From assembly GCA_009768925.2 (NCBI GenBank), contig VHIT02000055.1:1-64000 (forward strand): DNA of 64,000 bases, written 5' to 3'. Of the stretch, positions 35,672-46,600 are shown piece after piece. The notes under the pieces are model-generated. The model was not told the DNA's origin, did not search any database, and saw only the letters and a list, made by a program, of their open reading frames with translations. Position numbers and translations under genes: made by a program. The DNA comes from Cryptosporidium bovis (Eukaryota; Apicomplexa; Conoidasida; Eucoccidiorida; Cryptosporidiidae). Numbering within the stretch: the first letter of the stretch is position 1; every line of letters begins with the position of its first letter.

Positions 35672-38600
35672 ATGGATTTCAAGAACAAACTAAAAACAGC
35701 GAAAAAGAAGATAACAGGTGTGTTGATTAAACTGGCTGAAGATGAGGAAATACTCAGACAAACAGCAATAGCAGATGTGGGAATACTTCTCAGGGAAAAC
35801 AAGGAGTGTGACGCTTTAGAGGATGTTAAAAGCATTCTTATTGAAATTTTGATGAACATTATAATTTATTCGTCTGTAAATGAACAAATTAAGGATCTAA
35901 GTAAATTCATCTCTGATATACCTGAGATATCGAATTTATCTGACTATATTCGTTCTCAATCAATGGATGTTTTACTGGAATCAAAATGCTACAGTGAAAT
36001 TGACATTTTCAGAAGATTGTTGGGAAGCACAATTCAAAACTCAAAAACTGTTACTTGCAAATTTATTATTCCAGTAACTGTATTCAGACCACTTATTGGT
36101 GAAATTGTCTCAAGTTACAATAATGATCGACAATTATTATTGGAAGTTGTCAATTTTCTCTACTTGAGCACGCACTGTATAAGTGTTTGTGTTGAAAAAT
36201 GCCTTAAGTTGAATAAATACGACTTATTAAATGAAATATTGAGTAAATTGCTGCCAATAGTCGATAACAACACAAAAATTAAAGTGTTTGCTAGCATAAA
36301 TATGTACTTGTTAAAATATCATTTGGAAATAGATTCAAATGGTAGATGTCAAAATGATAAGATACAGTGTTTAATATTATTGCTATTAATGAACACTAAC
36401 TACGAATACTCTCTACTAAGTACTTTAGTTTCAATAATATCACAACTGAAAATAAAGGAAAAGTTCTGTACACTACTGTGCTTGTTTGTTTTGTTGACTC
36501 TAGTTAAAATTTTTGGAGGTTCAGAGCTTATAAGCAAATTATCCAATTCAATTGAACTTCTGAATATATTAAAATTTGTTCTTAGAGATGGAGGTATTAC
36601 AGAACTTAAGCACGAAAAAATATTTAACATTGTGAATCTAATTGTTATAACAATGTCGATTTTGTTATTAAAAACTACAAATGTAGACGAATTTGAACTT
36701 ATTTCAGAAATTATTGAAGATATTGCGAGTGAATTCGAGCAGGTCAACACTTTACCATTTATTTCATCCCTGATTTATCACATAAAGGGTGATTTAGTTA
36801 AAGATAACTCTCTCTGTAGTAAATCAAAATGTATTCTATTTAAAATGTTAAATGTTAATAAACTTGAGGACCTCTCAAATATTAAAATCAACGTTCATGA
36901 ATTACTTACAGTTTCTGCAGATAAAACCGATGGGGAAATAAATAGTTTTCTAGAAAAACACAACTTTTTGACTGTAATTGAAGAAAATACCTTAAGTCTA
37001 TTAAAGTCATATATTTATAATAGCCTCCACCTTGGCTTGCGTTTTGTCCAACTGCAAACAAATATAGAGTCTCGATCTTTTGATATAAGTATTAATGATG
37101 AAATTTACTATTTTGTAGTTGGGTGTACAATTATGAAATATTATCTTGGAACTCCCTTTTATTCTGATAAGTTGAGTAATTTATTAAGAAAAATGGTAAC
37201 AAATGAATGTAACCACCAAATCAAACTATTTGATTCTATTTTTCCAGCTTATGAATTCTTGCTTAGAAGGTTTGAAAATGATAAAGATTATATTGATTTA
37301 TTGGATTCAACTTGTAACTCTCTTCTATCATTTGGAAACAACAAAAATATTCTTCCGGTAGTTTATAATAGAATAAAAAGAATAACTAACTATGATGGTA
37401 AAATTCTGAGAAAACTGTATTTACTTTTTACAAAAGGCGAATTGTCGTTCTCAAAGTTGGAGGATGACTTAATTAACCAAATTAATTTAGAATTATCTGA
37501 ATCCAATACAGAATGGCATTACAATGAGACGAGAGGCTTTAGAACACTTTTTTGCATTCTAAGATTCAAGCCTGACATAATAAACGAGATTTTCATTGAA
37601 AAACTGCAACAGGGATTGAAGTCTATCAATAAACACGTAGTTTCGGCTTCTCTTCATTGTTTAATCGAATTGTGTAAATTTGAAATCTTTGACTGTGACA
37701 AAACCATCAAAATATTATTCGGATTATATTCAAATGCATTAATAACCGAAATAAGGTTATCGGATAACATCACACCACTTGTAGAAGTCAAAAATCAAAA
37801 TTTTGGATTTAATTACAAACATTTTCCTATTCAAGTTTTATCTAGTTTTCTTAGACTCTTTAACGTATATTTATGTGAAAATTGGCCCTCTGAAAAAAAT
37901 TCTTTTAAAAAGGTTCCAAATAATGTTTTCTATATTTTAACACTAATAATACAAATAATTAGAGACAATAAAGGTTCAATTTCGATGTATTCCTTAAATA
38001 TTATCTCTAATTTATTTCGAGAATATTTTTACAAAAATAATAAATTGGACGAAAAACTTCAAGATTTCATTATTTGCTGCATTGATAATTGTTTTGATTC
38101 AGAAATAAATAATTTATTTCATTTATTGGAATTAATCGACTCATTTATATCAATGAATAATGTAGATCTTGAGATAAACAATTTAAACTTCATTACAGAA
38201 AGTTTATCTGGGCCAGTAAAGACTATATTAAATTTCGAGCTAGAACAAGAGATTTATAATTCAAAAAAATATAATGGTATTAATTACAGTTTTTCCTTAT
38301 TCAGCATTAGTATTAAGAACCAATTTAATTATGACAATAAAAGTACTGCAGTACTAATAAACGAGTCAAATATTGATGAATCCCGTAATATCATAAAAGG
38401 TAAACTATCTGCATTAAAAAAGAAGGTTACGCACAATTATTGTATTCAAGAAATAATAAATTTTTTACTTTACGATGTTAAACAGCTAAGGATAGAGGTT
38501 ATAAAAGATTCGGATGAAATAGAAATAGATTTATTTAGACTGAAATTCTTAAAGGACATATTTAAAATAATAAAGAATATCAAACTGTTGGTTTCAACTA

Positions 38601-41600
38601 CATTCCAGTGGCAAATGATGTTTCAATTTGTTAACATATTTAGAGAATATTTCAATCAATTGAATTTTATCGCCCTGGAGTTGATCCCAAGATCTAAGAG
38701 TAAAAGAATAATCTTAAATATTGAAGACGAGACATTCATGTTATTTTATTTTTTTTTATCATATTTACCATCTTTTAAAAACCTGGAAACAATAGTTGAA
38801 AACCATTTGGATATTATAGGGAAGGTTTTTGAAATCAGAGGGAAGGAAAAACAACTTTTTGATGAATTGTTTATCGATAATCAATCAATTCTAATAATTA
38901 TGCTTTCAGGACTTGTTGTTTTGAGATATGACTTGTTATCTGATATCTATGAAAAATACATATCAAACGTTTTCAATATTGAAGTATTTCCAAATAAACT
39001 ATTCAACTCATTTGTTAATTGCGAAGCTCTTATTAAGAGATATTTTTCGAAGAAAACTGTTTTAATTGACCAACTTACTGACCAAAAGCAAGAGACTAAA
39101 GATAGATTCGGGTCATATATAGTATTTTGTGATCATACTTATTATTTAAACAAGGAAATTTCTGCAAACGAATTTATTTGTATATTACTGAGATATACTT
39201 ACCAACATTCGAAAGGAGACTATGAACAAACATTAAAGAAATATTTTCTTTTGCAAACTCAAGAGCAACCTATTAAGATATCTTTAAAAGAAGACGGCGA
39301 TAATTCAACAGAAGTATTAGTATTTTCGAATGAAAATTTGATAAACAACTATTGTTTTGGATTATTTTCGTTTTTCGATATTATTTTTGATAATTTTTCT
39401 GAGAAAGATGAAATTTTAAACCAAGTAATTTATTACTACAATTTAACAAGAAATAACAAAGAAGTAAATGTTGTAAACTTGATTTTTCAGACTGTATGCT
39501 CGGTTAAACTGTTCGAGTGTGATATTTTAAATATTAGTCAACTCTTTTTGTTCGTTAACGAAAACTTTTTGATGAAAAATGACTATTTCGAGAATAAGAA
39601 TAATGATAAGAATGTAGGCATATTGATAAAAGCCTTTTGTTTCTCATATATATATTACAATATTAATAAATCCGCTGATTCAAAGAATAATCTAAGAAGT
39701 GATCAACTAAGTAAGCTAAATGAACACTCATCAATAATGATGAATATCCTGAAATATTACATTTTGACCAAGTTTTTTGAGAACATTAATAATAATGAAA
39801 CACAATATTATATTGTTTCATCGATCTTATTAATTAGAGGTTACTATTGGGTACCTTGGAGTACGTTTTTAAATAAAAATCAATTTTTAAATATTGACAC
39901 ATTGAATGAATTATGTGGAATTATCAATAAAAATCAAATTACTTCTGTTAAAAAGGAAGTGTGTAAGAGTATTAATGATAATCACTCTAATATAGATACT
40001 TTTATGGCTAATTGTATAAATGACCCAATAAAAATTAGCATCTCTGCGCTGTTTCTGTTCTCTCAAACAAATAACTTGTCAAATTCACTTGAAAATAGAA
40101 GCAGCTATCACAATAGAGATAATTACTTTGAGATGAAAATATTAAATAGGAATTCAATGCTTTTTGCAGTCATTTACAAGCTGGATATTGTTACTAGGAA
40201 TGCTATTTCAATAATTTCTAGTAATTACTTTGAAAATGGGACATACAATTGTACCCTCATTAATAAATTGGTTTTTATCGGAGTTATTTTAAATTCTCTT
40301 GGATCTAGTAATGTTTGCGATAATTTTACCAATTTTAATATATCAGAAACACTTGAATCTTTGTTATTTAGAATAGCCATTCCATTGTTAAAATCAAGAG
40401 AATTTCAAACGATTAATAGTGGATTTGTCGAATGGTTTATTTTAAGGTTGACGAATTTTGTCTCATCATATTTAATTTCAAACAATAGTTTTTCCTCGAA
40501 GATAATTTACTTTGGAAACCATATGATTGATTACTTTATTAAAAATTCACTGGATAATAAAATCATAATGCTTTCATTTACAAGATTAATTGGCATTATC
40601 ATTTCAGCATTTGATTCAGATATCTACCTATTAAAAAACTTCACAGTTAATTTTTTCAACAAGCTACTTAAATTCAGAGATTTTGAAATGTACGTTTTGT
40701 CTGGATTGATAAATATTATTGAAATATTTAAAATTAATGTCGAAAAAAGAAGAAATTCTCTGGTTATAAAAATAAGCAACGTTGTAATTGATTTACTAAG
40801 TGAAATAACATTTAATAGTAAAATTATAAGTAATGAAATAATTTGCAACTCTTTGGAGTTGTTAGTTACGTTATTATATGATCATTTTTCTCAAATTAGT
40901 TCGGATAAACTCAAAAATTTCACTTCAAGCATTAACCCATTAATTTTTAGTAGACTAATATTGGATAATAAGGTTTCAGTTGATATTCTGCACGATTACT
41001 ATTTAAATATGAGCTTAGAACCGACTATTCATGAAGTAATCTCACTTGTAATTATTTACAAGTTGTGCATTAGACAAAGTGTTTCATATGAAAACCAAAT
41101 ACTCAATTTTTTGTATTTTGACTTGGTAAATTCAGTTAAAGCATCAAAAAAACAGATGTTAACAATTACTTTATTGTTATCTTTTCTCATGATTGACGAT
41201 ATTGAGGAAACACTGATGAATAATCCATTTGTTGATAATTTGAAATACTGCTCTTCCAAGTTGGAGAATAAAGAAAACAACTGGGATGACATACGTAATT
41301 TCTTTTTTTTAGATAAAGTAAATGATCCTATTGTTGAAAGCTGGCAAAAAATGTTCATTAATGATGATGGAATAACATTCCTATCCGACAATTATCATTC
41401 AATCAAGGAATTTCCGCAGGTTTCTATAGATACAAACTATTATTATGGCGAGGAGTTCCTTTCTTGGAGTTTACATGAATACCCTGAAGTTTTCCTAGGA
41501 AGAATACATAATAAAAGCACGAAGAATAACTGGAGAGAGTTAGTTTCAAGCCTATTTCACAATCAGATACACGTTGTAAATTCCTCAGAATCAACAACTT

Positions 41601-41734
41601 GTGAACTCCAAACGGAACATATCACTCGAATATCATACATTTTGTTGGTTAGAGTTGAGAGTGATATACGAGCAACGTACAGCCAGTATAAAAACGCATT
41701 GATTAAAATTATAAAGGAATTAGAAAAGCAATAA
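35672..41734 (+). CDS. Very large helical protein, 2020 residues, family unknown
   Basis: A single 2020-codon frame from an ATG. There is no signal peptide. The N-terminus is basic (DFKNKLKTAKKKITG), then amphipathic leucine/isoleucine-rich helices run almost throughout, interrupted by N/S-rich linkers. This is the look of a HEAT/ARM-type solenoid rather than an enzyme. Hydrophobic runs (for example IIFSRL and IIYKLCIRQ) are amphipathic, not membrane-like. The size and style fit large scaffold proteins such as ribosome-assembly, nuclear-pore or proteasome-associated solenoids, but I could not match any by motif. It ends 11 bp from the convergent acyltransferase gene. Confidence 0.85.
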   Translation: MDFKNKLKTAKKKITGVLIKLAEDEEILRQTAIADVGILLRENKECDALEDVKSILIEILMNIIIYSSVNEQIKDLSKFISDIPEISNLSDYIRSQSMDVLLESKCYSEIDIFRRLLGSTIQNSKTVTCKFIIPVTVFRPLIGEIVSSYNNDRQLLLEVVNFLYLSTHCISVCVEKCLKLNKYDLLNEILSKLLPIVDNNTKIKVFASINMYLLKYHLEIDSNGRCQNDKIQCLILLLLMNTNYEYSLLSTLVSIISQLKIKEKFCTLLCLFVLLTLVKIFGGSELISKLSNSIELLNILKFVLRDGGITELKHEKIFNIVNLIVITMSILLLKTTNVDEFELISEIIEDIASEFEQVNTLPFISSLIYHIKGDLVKDNSLCSKSKCILFKMLNVNKLEDLSNIKINVHELLTVSADKTDGEINSFLEKHNFLTVIEENTLSLLKSYIYNSLHLGLRFVQLQTNIESRSFDISINDEIYYFVVGCTIMKYYLGTPFYSDKLSNLLRKMVTNECNHQIKLFDSIFPAYEFLLRRFENDKDYIDLLDSTCNSLLSFGNNKNILPVVYNRIKRITNYDGKILRKLYLLFTKGELSFSKLEDDLINQINLELSESNTEWHYNETRGFRTLFCILRFKPDIINEIFIEKLQQGLKSINKHVVSASLHCLIELCKFEIFDCDKTIKILFGLYSNALITEIRLSDNITPLVEVKNQNFGFNYKHFPIQVLSSFLRLFNVYLCENWPSEKNSFKKVPNNVFYILTLIIQIIRDNKGSISMYSLNIISNLFREYFYKNNKLDEKLQDFIICCIDNCFDSEINNLFHLLELIDSFISMNNVDLEINNLNFITESLSGPVKTILNFELEQEIYNSKKYNGINYSFSLFSISIKNQFNYDNKSTAVLINESNIDESRNIIKGKLSALKKKVTHNYCIQEIINFLLYDVKQLRIEVIKDSDEIEIDLFRLKFLKDIFKIIKNIKLLVSTTFQWQMMFQFVNIFREYFNQLNFIALELIPRSKSKRIILNIEDETFMLFYFFLSYLPSFKNLETIVENHLDIIGKVFEIRGKEKQLFDELFIDNQSILIIMLSGLVVLRYDLLSDIYEKYISNVFNIEVFPNKLFNSFVNCEALIKRYFSKKTVLIDQLTDQKQETKDRFGSYIVFCDHTYYLNKEISANEFICILLRYTYQHSKGDYEQTLKKYFLLQTQEQPIKISLKEDGDNSTEVLVFSNENLINNYCFGLFSFFDIIFDNFSEKDEILNQVIYYYNLTRNNKEVNVVNLIFQTVCSVKLFECDILNISQLFLFVNENFLMKNDYFENKNNDKNVGILIKAFCFSYIYYNINKSADSKNNLRSDQLSKLNEHSSIMMNILKYYILTKFFENINNNETQYYIVSSILLIRGYYWVPWSTFLNKNQFLNIDTLNELCGIINKNQITSVKKEVCKSINDNHSNIDTFMANCINDPIKISISALFLFSQTNNLSNSLENRSSYHNRDNYFEMKILNRNSMLFAVIYKLDIVTRNAISIISSNYFENGTYNCTLINKLVFIGVILNSLGSSNVCDNFTNFNISETLESLLFRIAIPLLKSREFQTINSGFVEWFILRLTNFVSSYLISNNSFSSKIIYFGNHMIDYFIKNSLDNKIIMLSFTRLIGIIISAFDSDIYLLKNFTVNFFNKLLKFRDFEMYVLSGLINIIEIFKINVEKRRNSLVIKISNVVIDLLSEITFNSKIISNEIICNSLELLVTLLYDHFSQISSDKLKNFTSSINPLIFSRLILDNKVSVDILHDYYLNMSLEPTIHEVISLVIIYKLCIRQSVSYENQILNFLYFDLVNSVKASKKQMLTITLLLSFLMIDDIEETLMNNPFVDNLKYCSSKLENKENNWDDIRNFFFLDKVNDPIVESWQKMFINDDGITFLSDNYHSIKEFPQVSIDTNYYYGEEFLSWSLHEYPEVFLGRIHNKSTKNNWRELVSSLFHNQIHVVNSSESTTCELQTEHITRISYILLVRVESDIRATYSQYKNALIKIIKELEKQ

Positions 41735-41745
41735 ATTCTTAATAA

Positions 41746-43506
41746 TTACAGGATTTCTTCCCTTGGATCATATCTTGCTCTTGTTGCGACTGGAACATAT
41801 TCTCCAAGAGAATTGTTAATTCTTTTGTTATCTGCTTGTATAACAGCATCAGGAACAACTGTTGCAAAACTGCTGACAAAATTTTGGGAGACTTGTGGCC
41901 CCTTAGTATAGACTAAATCTCTAATTTTTTGTTGAAGCTTGGTTCTCATGTGAATCAAAGTTCTCTCTGTACCCCTTAAATAATTAACATTTGAAACAAC
42001 TACATAAAATAAAGTTCGAATATTCTTAGTTAACGGCATTATCATCTCAAAGGAGACTCTAGATATGTAAAAGATCGGAGGTAGTATCATAACAATTCCC
42101 ATTGTTGTTATTATCTTCATGTTAAGGCTAGTACCACTCATAAATATAATTGAGAAGAGTATCCCATAAAGAAAACTTAATGTTGGTAATAAACCAATAA
42201 TAACGAGTATTCTAAAGGAAGCCAATACGTCTGTTGCTCTTATTTTGACCTTAGAATTTGCAAGTGCCTTTTTTCTATGCCTTTCGGCCATCATTGCTGG
42301 AATGTAGCGAATAGGTGCCCAGAGTGGAAAGAATGAACCACCGAGAATACTTACCAGTATCAATAAGAAAAACTTAGTTACAATTAACTTGATTGCAGAA
42401 GATACTGGTTGTTTCAATTGCCAAACCTCTTTATCTGGAACGCCATAATGATTTATAGTATCCTCATATTCGCATAATTCTTTTCTAAGATGCTCTAATT
42501 CAGGATCGTCATGCAATGCCCAAAAGAATTGAGAGAATAATTGATGTAGGAGATAGTAATTATCTTGTGAAAGGGGGGTTCTGTCGGGTGGATATAATTG
42601 GACGCACAGTCTTATACAGGTTAATGTTGTATAATCTCTAGCAGACAACAAAACTGAATTCATACCCTTTTCAACCATCGACAGAAGTTCCCTTACTGCT
42701 TCTGTTGAGTTTTCTTCATATTTACGTGCCAACTCAATTGTAACAGGTATCGGTTGTCCTACCTCTACAACTGCACTCGAAAAGGACTTGTGTGGCTCAT
42801 AGTAATTCAACCCTACAGGAACAATTAATAGATCCTCTGCTCCTTCTAGCACGGAAGTCAATGCCATTAAGGCAACACCTGGTTTTAGAGGAAGTAAAGT
42901 AGTCCTATCATGCGACCCACCTTCTGGGAATATTCCAATTGCATTCCCGTTTCTCATTGCATCATTGACTTCTTCATATACAGAACTCTGATCAATTTTT
43001 GGTAAAATGAAAAAAGGATATCCTTCCGTAAAATTGGCAGAATACTCAACACTGATTTCCTTATCTATAATTATCTCATCATCCGATATTACATTCACAA
43101 TTTTTCTGCTTATCTTCAAATCTTCAATAATAATCGTGTCCTGAAATTTCAAATCTATTTTGAACCTTGTCTTTATCCCTCTAATTCTAGTATCCGTTTC
43201 ACTACTCCAAATAAGTCCACCAATCCCAGCATACCTCAAGTCTTGTGGTCTCTGGACTGAGATGCAACCTGCTGACTGTGCTAATGTCCCAATAATTGGT
43301 ACCTTAAATGAAACATCCGCCATTAAAAAACGTATGTGACGAGGAAATATTGATATTAACATAGTAGCATCAACAAACTGATTCATGTGATTTCCTACGA
43401 AAAGAACAGGACCATATAATGGGATTCTCTCCTTTCCAAGAACGGTAACATTTTTGAAAAAAGTTCTCGTAATTATTTGCGCTAGGAGCTTAACAAAAAA
43501 ATACAT
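41746..43506 (-). CDS. Glycerol-3-phosphate/glycerolipid acyltransferase (PlsC fold)
   Basis: A 586-residue membrane acyltransferase that most likely adds a fatty acyl group to glycerol-3-phosphate or a related acceptor in phospholipid synthesis. The catalytic block NHMNQFVD is at 39-46; H and D are five residues apart, as I recall for the yeast Gat1/Sct1 branch, versus four in the textbook motif. GCISVQRP follows at about 80-87, and FPEGGSHDRTTLLPLKPGVALMAL at about 193-216. A ~90-residue insert separates the blocks. The C-terminal half has a hydrophobic segment near 360-385 and two or three more around 440-490, which should hold it in the ER. The Gat1/Sct1-like length and insert favour GPAT over LPAAT. 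Acyl and acceptor specificity cannot be read from sequence. Confidence 0.9.
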   Translation of the reverse strand: MYFFVKLLAQIITRTFFKNVTVLGKERIPLYGPVLFVGNHMNQFVDATMLISIFPRHIRFLMADVSFKVPIIGTLAQSAGCISVQRPQDLRYAGIGGLIWSSETDTRIRGIKTRFKIDLKFQDTIIIEDLKISRKIVNVISDDEIIIDKEISVEYSANFTEGYPFFILPKIDQSSVYEEVNDAMRNGNAIGIFPEGGSHDRTTLLPLKPGVALMALTSVLEGAEDLLIVPVGLNYYEPHKSFSSAVVEVGQPIPVTIELARKYEENSTEAVRELLSMVEKGMNSVLLSARDYTTLTCIRLCVQLYPPDRTPLSQDNYYLLHQLFSQFFWALHDDPELEHLRKELCEYEDTINHYGVPDKEVWQLKQPVSSAIKLIVTKFFLLILVSILGGSFFPLWAPIRYIPAMMAERHRKKALANSKVKIRATDVLASFRILVIIGLLPTLSFLYGILFSIIFMSGTSLNMKIITTMGIVMILPPIFYISRVSFEMIMPLTKNIRTLFYVVVSNVNYLRGTERTLIHMRTKLQQKIRDLVYTKGPQVSQNFVSSFATVVPDAVIQADNKRINNSLGEYVPVATRARYDPREEIL

Positions 43507-43686
43507 TCCAGATTTATGTTGTTTTCCACTTTGAGATATAGCTTACAACCCAAAACAGAAATGATAAAAAAATGATCTTCCCTTAAAAACGAAACTATAT
43601 TTCTAATACTCTTCTGATAGTGGGCCCCACTTATGAAGCGCGTTCACGGTCAAATGAGAGAAAAACTTATAAGTAAAAATACAAAA

Positions 43687-46600
43687 TTATAAAAATAATG
43701 ACTTTATGAATGTACTCCAGTGTGGTGTCAATTTGATATCTGTGTAAGACTCATCCCCCAGTAATATGCCCTCGTCACATTCCTCGAATGTTATAAAGCC
43801 ATTGAGGTCATCGTCGATTTCTTTTGAACTTTTGTTTCTTTCATTATTCGGCGTATCTTTGTTAGAAGAAACCCAATTCATTGAAATGAATTCTATAGTG
43901 TATTCACATTCTCCTAACATCGAACTACAATTATTTATATATCTATTCCAAGTCTCTTCTGAATCATGTCCTTCATAAATATTCTCGTTTTCCGAGTAAT
44001 CTGTAAATTGGCCATCTACTGTATCAATTTTAGGGGGGACAATAATTCTCTCCATTTTCGATAGTTCCGTATTTAATGCTTCTGTGCCTCTACCCATGAA
44101 ACTAATTGCACTCTTTATCCATATATCGTCTTTATCAGAAAAAATATTTTCCTTTTGAATGAGAATTTCAAAGCAAAGATCAAAGATTCCACTAAGGTTA
44201 TGAAATAAAAGAATAATTTCATGAAGCTCTTCGAGTTCGCTGAGTGCGTAAATAGAGGGAAGCTCAATTAAAGTACTGTCTATTAGTTTCGAATTTTGAT
44301 CTAGCAATGCAACGAACACAAATTTAACTGAAGATAGCAGTTGTGATCCATTGTTCCTAAGTAAACATAATGATATTTCTGCCAAATCGTCATAGAAATA
44401 ATCAAATGTGAACTTCAGTATTTCTTTGAAAACTTTGAATATTATTGTTTTATTGTCCTTTCGATTCCACATTACTGTTTTAGATGCGATATCAGTTATT
44501 AAACCTGAAATATCTCTAACTGAATTTATATTATTAAAAAGATATCTAATTAGAGATGTTACTATTTCTACATACCAATTCTTTGAAAAATCGTCTTCAT
44601 TCAATGAAAATGGAATAAAGGCCTGTTTATTTATGTTGCCTACTGAAAAGTGTGATTTTGAATTTATTTTTTCATTTTCATTTGGATTTTCTATTTCTTC
44701 AGCTTCACTATTTTCCGAACACTCACAAATTGTATCCAAATAAGTGCTCTGACTATCATTCTCAACTATCTTCGCAGTATTGAATATAGAACCTTTTGAA
44801 AAAGTATTTGAAGGTAGTAGAAAAAATAGAGTTTTTTCCAGAATGTCAATGGTAAATTCTTCCATCGTGGAATGGAGGCCACTGCCTAACACAATAGAGA
44901 AGTTGGCATTTCTCGTCAGTTTTAACTCAAGAATAGTCGTAATTGTATTTAAAATTGTCTTAAGATGAAAAATAGGTGAGTCTGAATTATTTTCTCCTTT
45001 TAAAGCGATGTATGAATTAGTCCCTGTGTTGGAAGAGAACAAATCTGGATTCGCAAGTGATTTGTTAGTCTGACTACTTCTGGATATAATAACTGGTGTA
45101 ACCTTCTTGATTCTTGGAGTCGATAAATACGTATTTTTTGAATTTGTTGATTTTGGTGAGTAATAATCACCAAAAATGTATTCACCTTCAATATCTCCAT
45201 CATTAGGTAATTTGTTCTTATTTGGAGTTGAAAAACTGTTAGCTTCTTGAATAAAATAGCCGTTGTTTATATTTGTTGATAAACATTCCACTCTAAAAGC
45301 AAATAAATTGCATAATTTAATTATTAAACCTTGCAAATCTAATTTTAATATGAAATCCTCAAGCATTCTGTTTTTAATGGCTAAGTTTAATAAGTAAATT
45401 AATAAACTTCTAAATAACACCCTCTGTATATCACCTGATTCTTTTCTGATGTTTATCTCGTCTTTTATTTCAAACAATAACATTTTAATTAATTCTGATA
45501 AAAGTTCAAAACTCAAACTGTCAATATTAAATTTTGATGTTTCATCAAAAAACTCAATAAAAGTACTTATTTCTGATTCAAGTAATCTGTTCGCCCCATA
45601 AGCATCAATTCTACCACCAATGAGAGTGATTAGACATATTATAGTTCCATGATTTACCCAAGATTTTGAAAAGTAATAATTAGAACACTTGCCTTTTATT
45701 GACTTAATAGAATTAATTATTCCCAGATATTCCAAATACGAATCAATACAACAAGAAAAGCAATTTTCGGGAATTAGCTTATCACTTATACATGTATGGG
45801 TAAAACTTGAAATACGTTTATAATTTGAAGCAGAATTTGTGGCTTCTAATGCACGGGTTACGATAAAACGATCAATTTCAAATAGACTTTGTTGATTAGT
45901 CAACTTACAATAGTTTAGTATTTCATCTAAAAATTCAATACAGAACTGTACCGGTATTTCAAATGACTCTTTTTGGATTAAACTAACACTTTCTAGATAA
46001 ATATTGTCATTATTCATATGAAAATCACTCAAAAGGAATCCAAATGGAGTAATGTTGTAATTAAATGTATATATAGACATATTTGCACGTTTAATTACTG
46101 GTATATAAACTATTCCAAGTATGTGAATCATTGTTGAATAACACATTGAAATCAAATTAATCTGTTTTGAAATTTCAAATTGAGATTGATTGCATTTTAA
46201 ATCATCTGTAGTAGGAATATTATCAACATTAATGTCATTCTCACTGGAAGATAGCTTATTGAAAATATCCAACAAAGAGGGTTTGCTGTGATTTAAGATA
46301 TTATAAGCAATCTTAATTTCTTTCAAACCCACTTTGTGTGAATTATTTACCTGATTTTTGAATTTCGTTTCGAAGAACAGTTTACATAATAAAGGATTTA
46401 AACTAAAAAATTCCAGTAGCTTTAGATATACTGAATTTAATGTTAGTGAAATATTAATCGATAAATGCAATTCGACTTCATCAATATCCTTGTTTCTTGT
46501 ATTCTCATCAAAATATTGAAGGAAATTCCCCTCAAATAGTTGAAAAATTGTATTCACCAGTCTATAATTCTTACTACTTCTAGAAATAAGGTGATAAATA

